A stretch of DNA of 64,000 bases from an uncultured Bacteroidales bacterium (GTDB taxonomy: Bacteria; Bacteroidota; Bacteroidia; Bacteroidales; FEN-979). The DNA lies in assembly GCA_903959905.1 (NCBI GenBank), contig CAJBYO010000090.1, positions 151,600 to 215,599 of the forward strand. Reading direction: 5' to 3'. Of this stretch, positions 16,054 to 25,132 are shown piece by piece. Both the position numbers and the translations under genes were made by a program. The notes beneath the pieces were generated by a model. That model worked only from the letters and a program-made list of their open reading frames with translations, was not told the DNA's origin and did not search any database. The first letter of the stretch is position 1, and each line of letters opens with the position of its first letter.

Positions 16054-18567
16054 ATGATGCTCCGCTTACATTCAATGCTATTGGTTTTAATGCTGACCTC
16101 GCTGATCTGCCAGGCCCAGGACAACTTCAATGTTTCCGGCCGGGTGATCGATTCAAGGACCCGCGAGTCGCTCGCCTTTGTCAACATCGTGATCAACAGC
16201 AGCAACACCGGGGGAACAACCGACATCGACGGCAAATTCAACCTCCGCTCTCCAAAACCGATTCAATCGCTTACACTCTCTTATGTGGGTTATGAGCCTA
16301 TTATGGTGAATCCAGTCAGCCGCACCAAAGACCTGCTCGTCATGATGACCCGCAAAGACATTGATCTCGGGGAGGTTGAAATCCTTCCCGGAATCAATCC
16401 TGCCCACCAGATCATCAGGAATGCCATTGACAGCAGGGATAAAAATGACCCGGAAAAGGTCAGCACATTCTCATACACCGCCTACGATAAAACCGTTTTT
16501 ACCGTGGATATGGATACCACCATAAAAAACGACTTCTCAGCACTTGTCGACACATCCGTGATGCCTGTAAATGGCCTTTCTGTTGGCTTCAGCGTAAAAC
16601 CCGACTCGGCGGACGCAGGGATAAATTCCCAGGATTCAACAAATAATTTCATTGAAAAACTGGTCAGCGAACAATACCTTTTTCTGATGGAGAATGTCAC
16701 CAAACGGAAGTTCATGGCACCGGATAAAAACTTCAACAAGGTGATTGCCACCAAGATGTCGGGATTTAAAGACCCGATCCTTGTTTTCCTTTCAACACAG
16801 ATACAGTCATTTTCATTTTATAAGCCTTTCATCTCCATTATGATGAAAGACTATATCAACCCAATTGGCAGCGGGAGTTTCAGCAAGTACTTTTTCAAGA
16901 TAGAAGATACAACTTATACCGCTCACGATACGGTATTCATCATTTCTTTCCGCCCGAGAAAAGGAACCAATTTTGACGGGATGAAAGGTCTCGTTGCGAT
17001 CAATTCCCACAACTGGGCCATCCAGAATGTCACGGCTGAACCCTATCCGAACACTGGCGGCTTCATGATCAGGATACACCAGCTGTATGAATTGATCGAC
17101 GGAGTGCAGTGGTTCCCCGTGCAGCTCAACACAGATGTGGCATTCAACAACATGCGCATCGGCAAATACAAGGCAGTGGGCAGTGGCAGGAGTTATATTC
17201 GCGATATTGTTCTCAACCCCGAACTTGTGCGACGTGAATTCAACCACCTGGATGTGGAAGTGGATAAGGAGGCAACAGCAAGAAGCGAAACATTCTGGAA
17301 TCAATACCGGATTGACAGCCTCAGCCGAAAAGACAGGCAAACCTATAAAGTGCTCGACAGCGTGGGCGAGGCAAACAATTTTGACAAGATGGCCAAAACG
17401 CTCCAGACACTCCTCACAGGGAGGATTCCCTGGGGCCCGATCGACATTGACATCAACCGGTTTATCAATTACAATCCCTATGAAGGGCTGGTACTCGGTG
17501 CGGGCATACATACCAACGACCGGCTTGCCGACTGGTTTAAAATCGGCGGTTTCTACCAGTATGCTTTTGGTGCAACCACCTCAAAATACGGGGGTGACGT
17601 CAGTTTCCTTGTAAACCGACGGCATGATGTGACGATTTCTGCATCAGGATTTTATGACCTCGTTGAATCAGGCGGTTTGAGTTATCCTTCCGACTATGAA
17701 TCAATCCTTTCCGGGAATTTCCGGCAGCTGATGATCAAAAAACTGGATCGGACCGAGAGCTACAATTTCTCGCTGGGATTCAGGGCATTGAAATACGTGC
17801 TGTTCAACGTCGGGATATCCCGTAATTTCAAGAAATCAACCACCTATGACCTTGCAACAACAGAGGGGAACGCCACTGTGCTGGAGAACCAATTCATGTT
17901 CACCACCCTTACCGCAGGATTTAAATGGGCCTATGGCGAGAAATTCATTCAAACCGTCAACAACAAAATATCCCTGGGAACGAAATACCCGGTTGTATGG
18001 CTGGAATATACCCGGGGCCTAAAGGACATCCTCGGAGGTGAATATGATTATGACCGGGTCGACCTGAAAGTTCGTAAAACATTTAATATAAAATATTTAG
18101 GCAAGCTTACGGTACAAGTAAACGGTGGATATGTTGATCAGCCGATACCGGCATGCAACCTGTATTATGCACCGGCAAGTTACCGGCAATTCACACTCTA
18201 TGCACCGTACAGCTTCGGAACCATGCGTATGAACGAGTTTCTCTCAAATAAATATGCATCACTTTACATTTACCACGATTTCGGATACCTCCTTTTCAAA
18301 GGAAAAAAATGGTTCCATCCCGAATTCGCCCTGTCGCAGAATATAGGGTTTGGCTGGCTTGACAACCCCGACAAGTATGATTATATCACCAACAAACCCA
18401 GGCAGATGGATCTGGGCTACTATGAATCAGGCCTCCTTGTCAATAACCTCATCAACCTGAAACTCTACACCGTCGGCATCGGTGCCTTCTATCGCTGGGG
18501 GCCTTACTCGTTTGATAATGTGGGAGACAACTTTGCCTACAAGATCTCTTTGCTGTTTCCTTTCTAA
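16054..18567 (+). CDS. DUF5686/carboxypeptidase-regulatory-like outer-membrane protein
   Basis: The 837-residue protein has a signal peptide ('LLVLMLTSLICQAQ'), then a carboxypeptidase-regulatory beta-sandwich ('FNVSGRVIDSRTRESLAFVN' through 'LTLSYVGYEPI', about residues 25-105). The rest matches the DUF5686 family: a middle domain with 'IRNAIDSRDKNDP' and 'FSYTAYDKT', then a C-terminal part of alternating strands ending in 'YKISLLFPF', the aromatic C-terminus expected of a beta-barrel. It is therefore probably an outer-membrane barrel with a periplasmic head. The function of the family is unknown. It is not obviously in an operon. Confidence 0.85.
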   Translation: MMLRLHSMLLVLMLTSLICQAQDNFNVSGRVIDSRTRESLAFVNIVINSSNTGGTTDIDGKFNLRSPKPIQSLTLSYVGYEPIMVNPVSRTKDLLVMMTRKDIDLGEVEILPGINPAHQIIRNAIDSRDKNDPEKVSTFSYTAYDKTVFTVDMDTTIKNDFSALVDTSVMPVNGLSVGFSVKPDSADAGINSQDSTNNFIEKLVSEQYLFLMENVTKRKFMAPDKNFNKVIATKMSGFKDPILVFLSTQIQSFSFYKPFISIMMKDYINPIGSGSFSKYFFKIEDTTYTAHDTVFIISFRPRKGTNFDGMKGLVAINSHNWAIQNVTAEPYPNTGGFMIRIHQLYELIDGVQWFPVQLNTDVAFNNMRIGKYKAVGSGRSYIRDIVLNPELVRREFNHLDVEVDKEATARSETFWNQYRIDSLSRKDRQTYKVLDSVGEANNFDKMAKTLQTLLTGRIPWGPIDIDINRFINYNPYEGLVLGAGIHTNDRLADWFKIGGFYQYAFGATTSKYGGDVSFLVNRRHDVTISASGFYDLVESGGLSYPSDYESILSGNFRQLMIKKLDRTESYNFSLGFRALKYVLFNVGISRNFKKSTTYDLATTEGNATVLENQFMFTTLTAGFKWAYGEKFIQTVNNKISLGTKYPVVWLEYTRGLKDILGGEYDYDRVDLKVRKTFNIKYLGKLTVQVNGGYVDQPIPACNLYYAPASYRQFTLYAPYSFGTMRMNEFLSNKYASLYIYHDFGYLLFKGKKWFHPEFALSQNIGFGWLDNPDKYDYITNKPRQMDLGYYESGLLVNNLINLKLYTVGIGAFYRWGPYSFDNVGDNFAYKISLLFPF

Positions 18568-18586
18568 GAAGGAAAGCAGCAAAATT

Positions 18587-18635
18587 GTCACCTGTCACCC
18601 GTCACCCGTCACCTGTCACCTGCCACCTGTCACCA
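18587..18635 (-). repeat. Heptamer array GTGACRG-like, seven units, inverted
   Basis: On the plus strand the units read GTCACCT or GTCACCC (one GCCACCT, last GTCACCA). On the minus strand this is the GGTGACR family seen at 10470 and 21942. It lies 20 bases after the DUF5686 stop. Confidence 0.9.
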
Positions 18636-18688
18636 ATTTAGACTGGTTCAAAATTACATTTCAGTATTCCAAGGTGTGAATATTTATT

Positions 18689-18696
18689 TACATTTG
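18689..18696 (+). promoter_or_regulatory. Possible -7 box (TACATTTG) for the respiratory cluster
   Basis: Matches TAnnTTTG, 30 bases before the ATG of the ferredoxin gene. The -33 region is not convincing. Confidence 0.35.
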
Positions 18697-18725
18697 TGCA
18701 TATAAATTCCGACACATTGTGAATT

Positions 18726-19697
18726 ATGGAACATAATACTACTCCGCAATCTCCAAACGAATCTGACAATCAAAAAGGCTCCTCGCGCCGCGATTTTCTG
18801 AAAAATATCGGCCTTGCCGGAGTGGGAGTCGCCACTGGTGCGGCTGCCCTTTATTCCGGTCATGTCTTTGAAGCAAAGAAAGAGGTTTCAGGCGATCAGA
18901 AAGTATTGCTAACGCAGGATGGAAAGCTGGTTCAGGTTGATTCACTTGAGATCAAAGCCCTTGAAAAATCCGGCGAAAGCCTGCAAGATTCGCTGAGCCG
19001 CGAAGGAATCCCGGGCCGCAGGTGGGTCATGGTAACCGACCTGTCGAAATGCCGCAATGCACGCAAATGCATCACCGCATGCCAGGATGTCCATCAGCTC
19101 CGCCCCGAGCAGTATCACATGAATACGCTCCAGATGCAGGATACCCCTGGCACCGCCCCTTACAACATGCCAAAGAACTGCCAGCATTGCGATAACCCGC
19201 CCTGTGTTTCTGTTTGCCCTGTTGATGCCACCTACAAGCGGCCCGACGGCATCGTGCTCATTGAGAACAACAGGTGCATCGGTTGCAGGTTCTGCATGGC
19301 TGCATGTCCCTATTCTGCCCGCATTTTCAACTGGATTGAGCCAAAAGACGCCGCCAGCCACGAAGGCCAGGAATACAGTGCCGAACTCAATGTTCCCCAG
19401 AAAATGGGAACCATTTCAAAATGTTTGTTCAGCGCCGACCGCCTCCGGGAAGGCAAGCTCCCATACTGTGTGGAAGCATGTCCCAACGGGGTGTATTATT
19501 TCGGTGATCAGAACGAAGATGCGGTTACCAACGGAACCACCAAGGAAACCGTCAGGCTCAGCAAACTCCTGCGCGACAACGGCGCTTACCAGCTGATGCC
19601 CGAACTGGGCACCAAACCGAGGGTTTATTACCTCCCTCCGAAAAACCGCCTTTTCCCATTTGAAGAAGCCACAGATGCAACACCTGAAAAAGCATGA
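18726..19697 (+). CDS. Tat-exported ferredoxin-like subunit with four [4Fe-4S] sites
   Basis: The 323-residue protein begins with a twin-arginine signal ('SRRDFLKNIGLAGVGVATG', residues about 20-40), so it is folded and exported with its clusters. Four Cys groups follow: 'KCRNARKCITACQ', 'CQHCDNPPCVSVCPVD', 'CIGCRFCMAACPYSAR' and 'CLFSADRL...YCVEACPNG'. This is the arrangement of HybA/NrfC/PsrB-type electron-transfer subunits and of the ferredoxin part of ActB in alternative complex III. Its TGA overlaps the ATG of the NrfD gene (ATGA). It should pass electrons between the NrfD quinol site and the cytochrome encoded next. There is no molybdopterin-type catalytic gene nearby. Confidence 0.9.
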   Translation: MEHNTTPQSPNESDNQKGSSRRDFLKNIGLAGVGVATGAAALYSGHVFEAKKEVSGDQKVLLTQDGKLVQVDSLEIKALEKSGESLQDSLSREGIPGRRWVMVTDLSKCRNARKCITACQDVHQLRPEQYHMNTLQMQDTPGTAPYNMPKNCQHCDNPPCVSVCPVDATYKRPDGIVLIENNRCIGCRFCMAACPYSARIFNWIEPKDAASHEGQEYSAELNVPQKMGTISKCLFSADRLREGKLPYCVEACPNGVYYFGDQNEDAVTNGTTKETVRLSKLLRDNGAYQLMPELGTKPRVYYLPPKNRLFPFEEATDATPEKA

Positions 19698-21025
19698 TGA
19701 CCATGGATGACAACAAACTGACCATTGACAAAATCACCGCCGACCTTACACATCATATCAGGATCAACAAGGGTTTCCTGCTCTGGATGGGTTTCCTCAC
19801 CGTATCGCTGCTGATTTGCCTTTACGCCTACTCCCTGCAATTGCGCAACGGATTGGGCGTTGCCGGCATCCGCGACTTCGTTACCTGGGGCATGTACCTC
19901 TCCAACTTCGTCTTTTTTGTAGCCGCCAGCCTTATCGGCATGCTCATCAGCGCCGTGCTTGGCCTGATCGGCATGAAATGGCTTACGCCGATCACCAGGA
20001 TTGCTGAAACAATCGCCGTGGCATTCGCCGCAGTGGCCGGCCTGGTTATTGTTTCGGATATGGGACGCCCCGAACGGCTCGCCTACGTATTTATTTATGG
20101 CAGGCCGCAGTCGCCGATCCTCTGGGATGTTACGGTGATCACAACTTATTTTGTACTGAGCCTCCTGCTCCTCTTCCTGCCCATGATCGCCGACATGGCC
20201 ATCATTCACAGGAAAGTTGCCTCACTGCCATCCTGGTTAAAACCAATCTACAAAACACTGTCACTGAATTTTACCGACCAGCCCGAACAGAATAAAATCA
20301 TCAGCAGGTCAATCCGCATCCTGCTGATCCTGCTCATCCCTGCAGCCCTGTCGATCCATACAGTTACATCATGGCTCTTCGCCGTTACATCAAGGGCAGG
20401 CTGGGACAGCACTGTTTTCGGCCCCTATTTCGTTTCCGGAGCCTTTGTTGCAGGTTCGGCTGCCGTCATCATTGCCATGTATTTCTTCCGTAAGAACTAC
20501 AAACTCCAGGATTATCTCACCGACCTGCATTTCAACAACATGGGAAAAGTACTGGCCACCGTTTCGCTGGTTTACCTCTATTTCAACATCAATGAATTCC
20601 TGGTTCCCGGGTATAAATTGAAACGTGCTGATGCCGTTCACCTCCAGGAGCTTTTTGCCGGGAAGGATGCACTGATGTTCTGGCTTGTCCAGATCGGCGG
20701 CCTCATCCTGCCCATCCTGTTCCTGCTTTTCCGCCGGTTCCGCAAACCCGGACCGGTCCTGCTCATCTCCATCGCGGTTCTGATAGGCGCCTGGTTCAAA
20801 AGATATCTTATTGTGATCCCCACACAGGAGCACCCATTCCTGCCCATCCAGCATGTTCCGGCGAATTTCATGCATTACAGCCCCACCCTCATCGAAACGC
20901 TGATTTCAGTTGCGCCGTTCATCCTGGTGCTGATCATTATCACGCTGATCTCAAAATTTTTCCCGGTCATTCCGCTGCATGAAACAGCTGTTGAAAAAGG
21001 CATCGATCATATTAAATTTGACTAA
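19694..21025 (+). CDS. nrfD: NrfD/PsrC family quinol-oxidising membrane subunit
   Basis: The 443-residue integral membrane protein shows eight to ten hydrophobic helices. The N-terminal part 'GFLLWMGFLTVSLLICLYAY', 'RDFVTWGMYLSNFVFFVA' and 'VSDMGRPERLAYVF' is characteristic of the NrfD/ActC family, which binds quinone near the periplasmic face and delivers electrons to a ferredoxin partner. Start overlaps the ferredoxin stop by four bases, so the two are translationally coupled. The cytochrome c gene follows after 21 bases. Close to ActC in context, but homology rank (ActC or PsrC) cannot be decided by eye. Confidence 0.88.
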   Translation: MMTMDDNKLTIDKITADLTHHIRINKGFLLWMGFLTVSLLICLYAYSLQLRNGLGVAGIRDFVTWGMYLSNFVFFVAASLIGMLISAVLGLIGMKWLTPITRIAETIAVAFAAVAGLVIVSDMGRPERLAYVFIYGRPQSPILWDVTVITTYFVLSLLLLFLPMIADMAIIHRKVASLPSWLKPIYKTLSLNFTDQPEQNKIISRSIRILLILLIPAALSIHTVTSWLFAVTSRAGWDSTVFGPYFVSGAFVAGSAAVIIAMYFFRKNYKLQDYLTDLHFNNMGKVLATVSLVYLYFNINEFLVPGYKLKRADAVHLQELFAGKDALMFWLVQIGGLILPILFLLFRRFRKPGPVLLISIAVLIGAWFKRYLIVIPTQEHPFLPIQHVPANFMHYSPTLIETLISVAPFILVLIIITLISKFFPVIPLHETAVEKGIDHIKFD

Positions 21026-21046
21026 CCCAGAAACAACCAAAGAACT

Positions 21047-21952
21047 ATGCGGTTCAAAAATCTACTCATAATAATCTTTATTTGTTCAGTCGGAACCAGG
21101 GTTGCAGCGCAAACCTGGATTGTCCCCGATGATCAGAAAGCGGTGGTTGCCCCGGTTAAATTTACACCTGATATGCAGAAGCAGGGTGAACAACTCTACA
21201 GCAAAAACTGCCAGTCGTGCCATGGAAACATGGGGAAGGATAATTGGGCAAAACTCACCCCGCCCCCGGGAGACCTTGCAAAGGATAAAGCACAGAAACA
21301 AACCGATGGCGAGATTTTCTACCGTATAACTACCGGAAAAATCCCCATGCCTGAGTTCCGTAACATCCTGTCGGAAGACGAGCGCTGGTCGTTAATAGCC
21401 TTTATGCGCAGCTTCAACCCGAAATATGTACAGCCAAACCCCGTTGCAAAAGCTGCATTTACTGGCAGGATTGTAACACTTGCCATGCAGTACAGTGACC
21501 CGATGAAGAAAGTGCTGGTTACTGCCACAGAACAGCTTAAAGACGGACAGAAAGGACTTGCTTCCGGTGTTGAGGTCATGCTCTTTGTAAAAAGATATTT
21601 TGGAAAAATGCAGGTGGGCGATATCAAAACCACCAATGCAAAAGGTGAAGCGGCATTTGAATTCCCTGCCGACCTGCCAGGCAATAAAGAGGGTTATGTC
21701 GAACTGACGGCCACGGTGAATGACCCGAAAAGCGTCATGATGACAACACCGGCCAATGCAAATCTCGCCATTGGTGTACCTACCGATAAACCAAGCCTGA
21801 CTGCAACAAGGGCATGGTGGTCAACCCGGGCAAATGCTCCTGTGTGGATACTCCTCACCTATACGCTTTCGGTTCTAATCGTATGGGGATTTATCGGTTA
21901 TATCGTGATGTCGATTTTGAGGATAAAGAAGTTGAGTAAAGGTGACGCGTGA
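21047..21952 (+). CDS. Membrane-anchored monohaem cytochrome c
   Basis: The 301-residue protein has a signal peptide ('LLIIIFICSVGTRVAAQ'), a cytochrome c domain with the haem site CQSCH at residues 55-59 and the probable axial Met101 in 'GKIPMPEF', then a beta-rich domain (about 140-235, 'VLVTATEQLKDGQKGLASG', 'ANANLAIGVP'), and one C-terminal membrane helix (about 262-285). It lies after the NrfD gene and before the oxidase genes, the expected place for an ActE-like carrier linking the quinol-oxidising module to cytochrome oxidase. The last codons (G-D-A-stop) are already part of the downstream GTGAC heptamer array. Confidence 0.85.
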   Translation: MRFKNLLIIIFICSVGTRVAAQTWIVPDDQKAVVAPVKFTPDMQKQGEQLYSKNCQSCHGNMGKDNWAKLTPPPGDLAKDKAQKQTDGEIFYRITTGKIPMPEFRNILSEDERWSLIAFMRSFNPKYVQPNPVAKAAFTGRIVTLAMQYSDPMKKVLVTATEQLKDGQKGLASGVEVMLFVKRYFGKMQVGDIKTTNAKGEAAFEFPADLPGNKEGYVELTATVNDPKSVMMTTPANANLAIGVPTDKPSLTATRAWWSTRANAPVWILLTYTLSVLIVWGFIGYIVMSILRIKKLSKGDA

Positions 21953-22025
21953 CGCGTGACAGGTGACGCGTGACAAGTGACAGGTGACAAGTGACGAATG
22001 ACAAGTGACGAATGACGAATGACGA
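21942..22025 (+). repeat. Heptamer array RTGACRN, 12 units, starting before a stop codon
   Basis: Twelve contiguous 7-base units: GTGACGC, GTGACGC, GTGACAG, GTGACGC, GTGACAA and others, drifting to ATGACGA at the right end. The cytochrome c stop TGA (21950-21952) lies in unit 2 and the last sense codons in unit 1. Confidence 0.95.
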
Positions 22026-22059
22026 ATTTGGGGTTAGGAGACAATTTTAGAATGAACAG

Positions 22060-22428
22060 ATGAAACATCTTGCGACATTAGGAAGAATTTTATTCGCCCT
22101 GCCTTTTGGCATCATGGGGCTGAACCATTTCTTCATGTACAACTATTACGTGGGGATGGTCAGTTCATTTATTCCGGGGGGAGGATTTACAGTCATCATT
22201 ACAGGTGTGGCACTGATTGCTGCCTGCATCGCCATCATCTCAAAAAAGCTCATACAGATTGCATGCCTTTTGCTTGCCTTGCTGTTGCTGATATTTATAT
22301 GTACGATACATATCCCCGGATTGTTTGAACCCGCCTCTGCCAACATGGCTTTGATTGAACTGCTTAAGGATACCGCCCTGATGGGTGGATCGCTGATGAT
22401 TGCGGGGATTTATAAGGAGGAAGGGTGA
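22060..22428 (+). CDS. DoxX-like small membrane protein
   Basis: The 122-residue protein has four predicted membrane helices ('ILFALPFGIMGLNHFF', 'VIITGVALIAACIAIIS', 'IACLLLALLLLIFICTI', 'LLKDTALMGGSLMIAGIY'). 'RILFALPFGIMGLNHF' and the final 'LKDTALMGGSLM' match the DoxX/DoxD-like family, whose members accompany respiratory and redox genes. No catalytic residues can be identified. It lies inside the respiratory cluster, flanked on both sides by tandem arrays. Its TGA is the first TGA of the array downstream. Confidence 0.72.
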   Translation: MKHLATLGRILFALPFGIMGLNHFFMYNYYVGMVSSFIPGGGFTVIITGVALIAACIAIISKKLIQIACLLLALLLLIFICTIHIPGLFEPASANMALIELLKDTALMGGSLMIAGIYKEEG

Positions 22429-22562
22429 TGTGCTGATGTGCTGATGTGCTGATGTGCTGATGTGCTGATGTGCTGATGTGCTGATGGGATGATGGGATGA
22501 TGGGATGATGGGATGATGGGATGATGGGATGATGGGATGATGGGATGATGGGATGATGGGAT
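22427..22562 (+). repeat. Double octamer array: GATGTGCT x7 then GATGGGAT x10
   Basis: Seven perfect GATGTGCT units (22427-22482) switch directly into ten perfect GATGGGAT units (22483-22562). The DoxX-like stop TGA (22426-22428) overlaps the first unit. The following 60 bases contain degenerate 7-base units of the AGCTGAT/CGCTAAT type. Confidence 0.96.
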
Positions 22563-22630
22563 GATGACTGATTGCTGCTAGCTTATAGCTAACAGCTGAT
22601 CGCTAATAGCTGATCGCTTATTTGATAATT

Positions 22631-23428
22631 ATGAAAAAAATAAAGGTTGTTTTTCAGGTTGTGGTTATTCTAGTGCTGGGGATCCTCGCAATGCCTGCTT
22701 TTGCACAGGTGGAAGGGCTGGAGGAAGAGGTTGGAATTGTGGAACACCTGGATACGATCATCCCGGCGAATCTGACCTTTAGCAATGAACTGGGCCAGCC
22801 TGTTCAGCTAAAATCACTTATTACCAAACCGACCATTCTTTCACTGGTATACTACGACTGCCCTGGCATTTGTCCGCAGTTGCTTTCCGGGGTTTCTGAT
22901 GTCATTGAGAAAATGGGAATGGAACTTGGAAAGGATTACCAGGTAATTACGGTCAGTTTCAACTATGACGACACACCGGCTGCTTCCGTTGAGAAGAAAA
23001 AGAACTTTCTGCGGGCGCACAGCAAACCGCGCGCTGAATTCTGGCAGTATCTGACCGGCGACAGCGCCAATATCTACGCCCTTTCACACACGCTCGGCTA
23101 CAATTTCACCCGTGCCGGAAACGATTTCATGCATCCTTCCTGCATCATGGTACTTAGCCCGGAAGGAAAAGTCACAAGATACCTTTATGGCACTTCATAC
23201 CTGCCATTTGATGTAAAGATGGCCATCGTTGAAGCGCTGAAAGGCAAGTCGCGGCCCACCATCAACCGGGTTCTTGAATATTGCTTCAGCTATGACCCGG
23301 AAGGACGGAAATACACCCTGCAGGTGACGAAAATCACCGCAACGATCATTATATTCCTGGCTGCCACATTATTTATTTATCTTATAATCAGGTCGTCACG
23401 TAAAAAATTGAAAACACAAAACAATTGA
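22631..23428 (+). CDS. SCO1/SenC family copper chaperone
   Basis: The ATG at 22631 gives 265 residues with a signal or anchor helix ('VFQVVVILVLGILAMPAFAQ'); a TTG nine bases earlier is in frame but less likely. The thioredoxin-like core has the copper site 'YYDCPGICPQLL' (CxxxC) and the third ligand His in 'DFMHPSCIMVL'. A second hydrophobic helix lies at the C-terminus ('IIIFLAATLFIYLIIR'), so the protein is held at the outer face of the inner membrane. SCO proteins deliver copper to the CuA centre of cytochrome oxidase, which fits its place one base before the subunit I gene. Confidence 0.9.
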   Translation: MKKIKVVFQVVVILVLGILAMPAFAQVEGLEEEVGIVEHLDTIIPANLTFSNELGQPVQLKSLITKPTILSLVYYDCPGICPQLLSGVSDVIEKMGMELGKDYQVITVSFNYDDTPAASVEKKKNFLRAHSKPRAEFWQYLTGDSANIYALSHTLGYNFTRAGNDFMHPSCIMVLSPEGKVTRYLYGTSYLPFDVKMAIVEALKGKSRPTINRVLEYCFSYDPEGRKYTLQVTKITATIIIFLAATLFIYLIIRSSRKKLKTQNN

Positions 23429-23429
23429 T

Positions 23430-25040
23430 ATGACAGAAGAGAAGACTCATCACCCTGAGCCAAGTTACCTTGTTGACACAGGCAAATATAAAGGCCTGAT
23501 GGCCTGGCTTACATCAACCGACCACAAACGCATCGGGTTGATGTACATGTATGCCATGATGATATTTTTCAGCGTTGGGGTGATCCTCGGCGTTGTGATG
23601 CGGATTGAATTGTTTTTCCCCGGGGAGCAGATCTACGGCCCCCAGATGTACAACGGCCTTTTTACGCTGCATGGAATCATCATGATCTTTACGGTGGTTA
23701 TCCCCGGCCTTGCAGCCGTGTTCGGTAACTTCTCCATGCCGATCATGATCGGCGCGAAGGATGTGGCATTTCCAAGATTGAACCTTTTTTCCTTCTACCT
23801 GTACGTGCTTGGTGCAGCCATCGCCCTTTCATCACAGTTCATGGGCAACGGGCCTCCCGATACCGGCTGGACGTTCTATGCTCCCTACAGCATTCAAACC
23901 CACACCAACGTCGTTGCTGCGGTATTTGGCGCATTTGTACTCGGATTCTCCTCCATCCTGACCGGGTTGAACTTCATCGTGACGATGCACCGGATGCGGG
24001 CACCCGGCATGACATTTTTCAAGATGCCCCTCTTCCCGTGGTCGCTTTATGCCACTGCCTGGATCCAGGTGCTTGCCACTCCCATCGTTGGGATCACCCT
24101 GCTGATGATCATTGCCGAACGCTGGCTTCGCATCGGCTTCTTCGATCCGGCACTGGGCGGCGACCCTGTACTTTACCAGCACCTGTTCTGGATCTATTCG
24201 CACCCCGCCGTATATATCATGATCCTTCCGGCCATGGGTGTCATCACAGAAATTATTCCCACGTTTGCACAACGCAGAGTTTACGGATACAAGGCCATCG
24301 CCATCTCCAGCCTTGCCATCGCATCGGTTGGTTATTTTGTGTGGGCGCATCACATGTACACCTCAGGCATGAGCACCACTGCCCGCTGGGTATTTTCATT
24401 GCTGACATTCCTGGTGGCTGTTCCAAGTGCCATCAAGGTGTTTAACTGGGTTACCACCATGTACAAAGGCTCAATTTCCATGAGGCCGCCTTTCCTTTTT
24501 GCCCTCGGATTTATCTTCCTGTTCATGATCGGCGGTATGACCGGGCTTTCACTCGGCGCACTGGCCACCAATGTTCATGTTCATGATACAGCCTATGTGG
24601 TGGCACACTTCCATTACATTGTTTTTGGTGGCGTTGGGTTTGCATTTTTCGCTGCAATCTATTACTGGTATCCGAAAATGTACGGCCGGATGTATAACTT
24701 TAAAATGGCAAACTGGTCGTTTGTGTTCCTGTTCTCAGGCTTCAACCTGCTCTATTTCCCACAGTTTATCATCGGAATCATGGGAATGCCGCGCAGGTAT
24801 TTTGATTACCTCCCCCAATTCACACTCGGACAGCAATTATCGTTCTTTGGTGCAGTCCTGCTCGTAATCGGTTTTGTGATCATGCTCATCACCCTTTTCA
24901 GTAAAAAAGGGGAAAAAGCACCCGACAACCCCTGGGGTGGCAGAACATTTGAGTGGGGAGTGCCCTCACCTCCGCCTGTGGAAAACTTTGAAGTGATGCC
25001 GGAGTTGGCTGAGAATGAAGGACCGTATGACTATAAGTAG
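23430..25040 (+). CDS. ctaD: Haem-copper oxidase subunit I, A2-like caa3 type
   Basis: The 536-residue protein has 12 helices and reduces oxygen while pumping protons. Ligands visible: His81 in 'FTLHGIIMIF' and His395 for the low-spin haem, His393 ('VVAHFHYIVFGG') for the high-spin haem, and His258 with His307-308 ('WAHHMYTSGM') for CuB. Tyr262 in 'YSHPAVY' is the His-crosslinked Tyr. The helix VI motif is 'YSHPAVY' rather than 'GHPEVY', so the D-channel Glu is absent and a Tyr-Ser pair is present, the mark of A2-type oxidases. Lys336 ('AIKVFNW') keeps the K-channel. The gene begins one base after the SCO gene; its TAG stop is inside an octamer array. Confidence 0.95.
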   Translation: MTEEKTHHPEPSYLVDTGKYKGLMAWLTSTDHKRIGLMYMYAMMIFFSVGVILGVVMRIELFFPGEQIYGPQMYNGLFTLHGIIMIFTVVIPGLAAVFGNFSMPIMIGAKDVAFPRLNLFSFYLYVLGAAIALSSQFMGNGPPDTGWTFYAPYSIQTHTNVVAAVFGAFVLGFSSILTGLNFIVTMHRMRAPGMTFFKMPLFPWSLYATAWIQVLATPIVGITLLMIIAERWLRIGFFDPALGGDPVLYQHLFWIYSHPAVYIMILPAMGVITEIIPTFAQRRVYGYKAIAISSLAIASVGYFVWAHHMYTSGMSTTARWVFSLLTFLVAVPSAIKVFNWVTTMYKGSISMRPPFLFALGFIFLFMIGGMTGLSLGALATNVHVHDTAYVVAHFHYIVFGGVGFAFFAAIYYWYPKMYGRMYNFKMANWSFVFLFSGFNLLYFPQFIIGIMGMPRRYFDYLPQFTLGQQLSFFGAVLLVIGFVIMLITLFSKKGEKAPDNPWGGRTFEWGVPSPPPVENFEVMPELAENEGPYDYK

Positions 25041-25125
25041 CAAAGTAGTAAAGTAGCAAACTGGCAAAATAGCGAAGTAGTGAAATGGTGGAAAAATCGT
25101 AAATAGTAAATTATAAAATAGTAAT
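25034..25125 (+). repeat. Octamer array (RAAGTAGY-like) plus heptamers (AATCGTA-like)
   Basis: Seven octamers from 25034 to 25089 (TAAGTAGC, AAAGTAGT, AAAGTAGC, AAACTGGC, AAAATAGC, GAAGTAGT, GAAATGGT) include the subunit I stop TAG at 25038-25040. Degenerate heptamers such as AATCGTA, AATAGTA, AATTATA then lead to the next ribosome-binding region. Confidence 0.8.
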
Positions 25126-25132
25126 TTGAAAC

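Noticed and set aside
18726..21025. A nitrite, polysulfide or hydrogenase complex based on the ferredoxin/NrfD pair
   Set aside because: No catalytic subunit of any of these complexes is encoded nearby, and the next genes are a cytochrome c and oxidase subunits.
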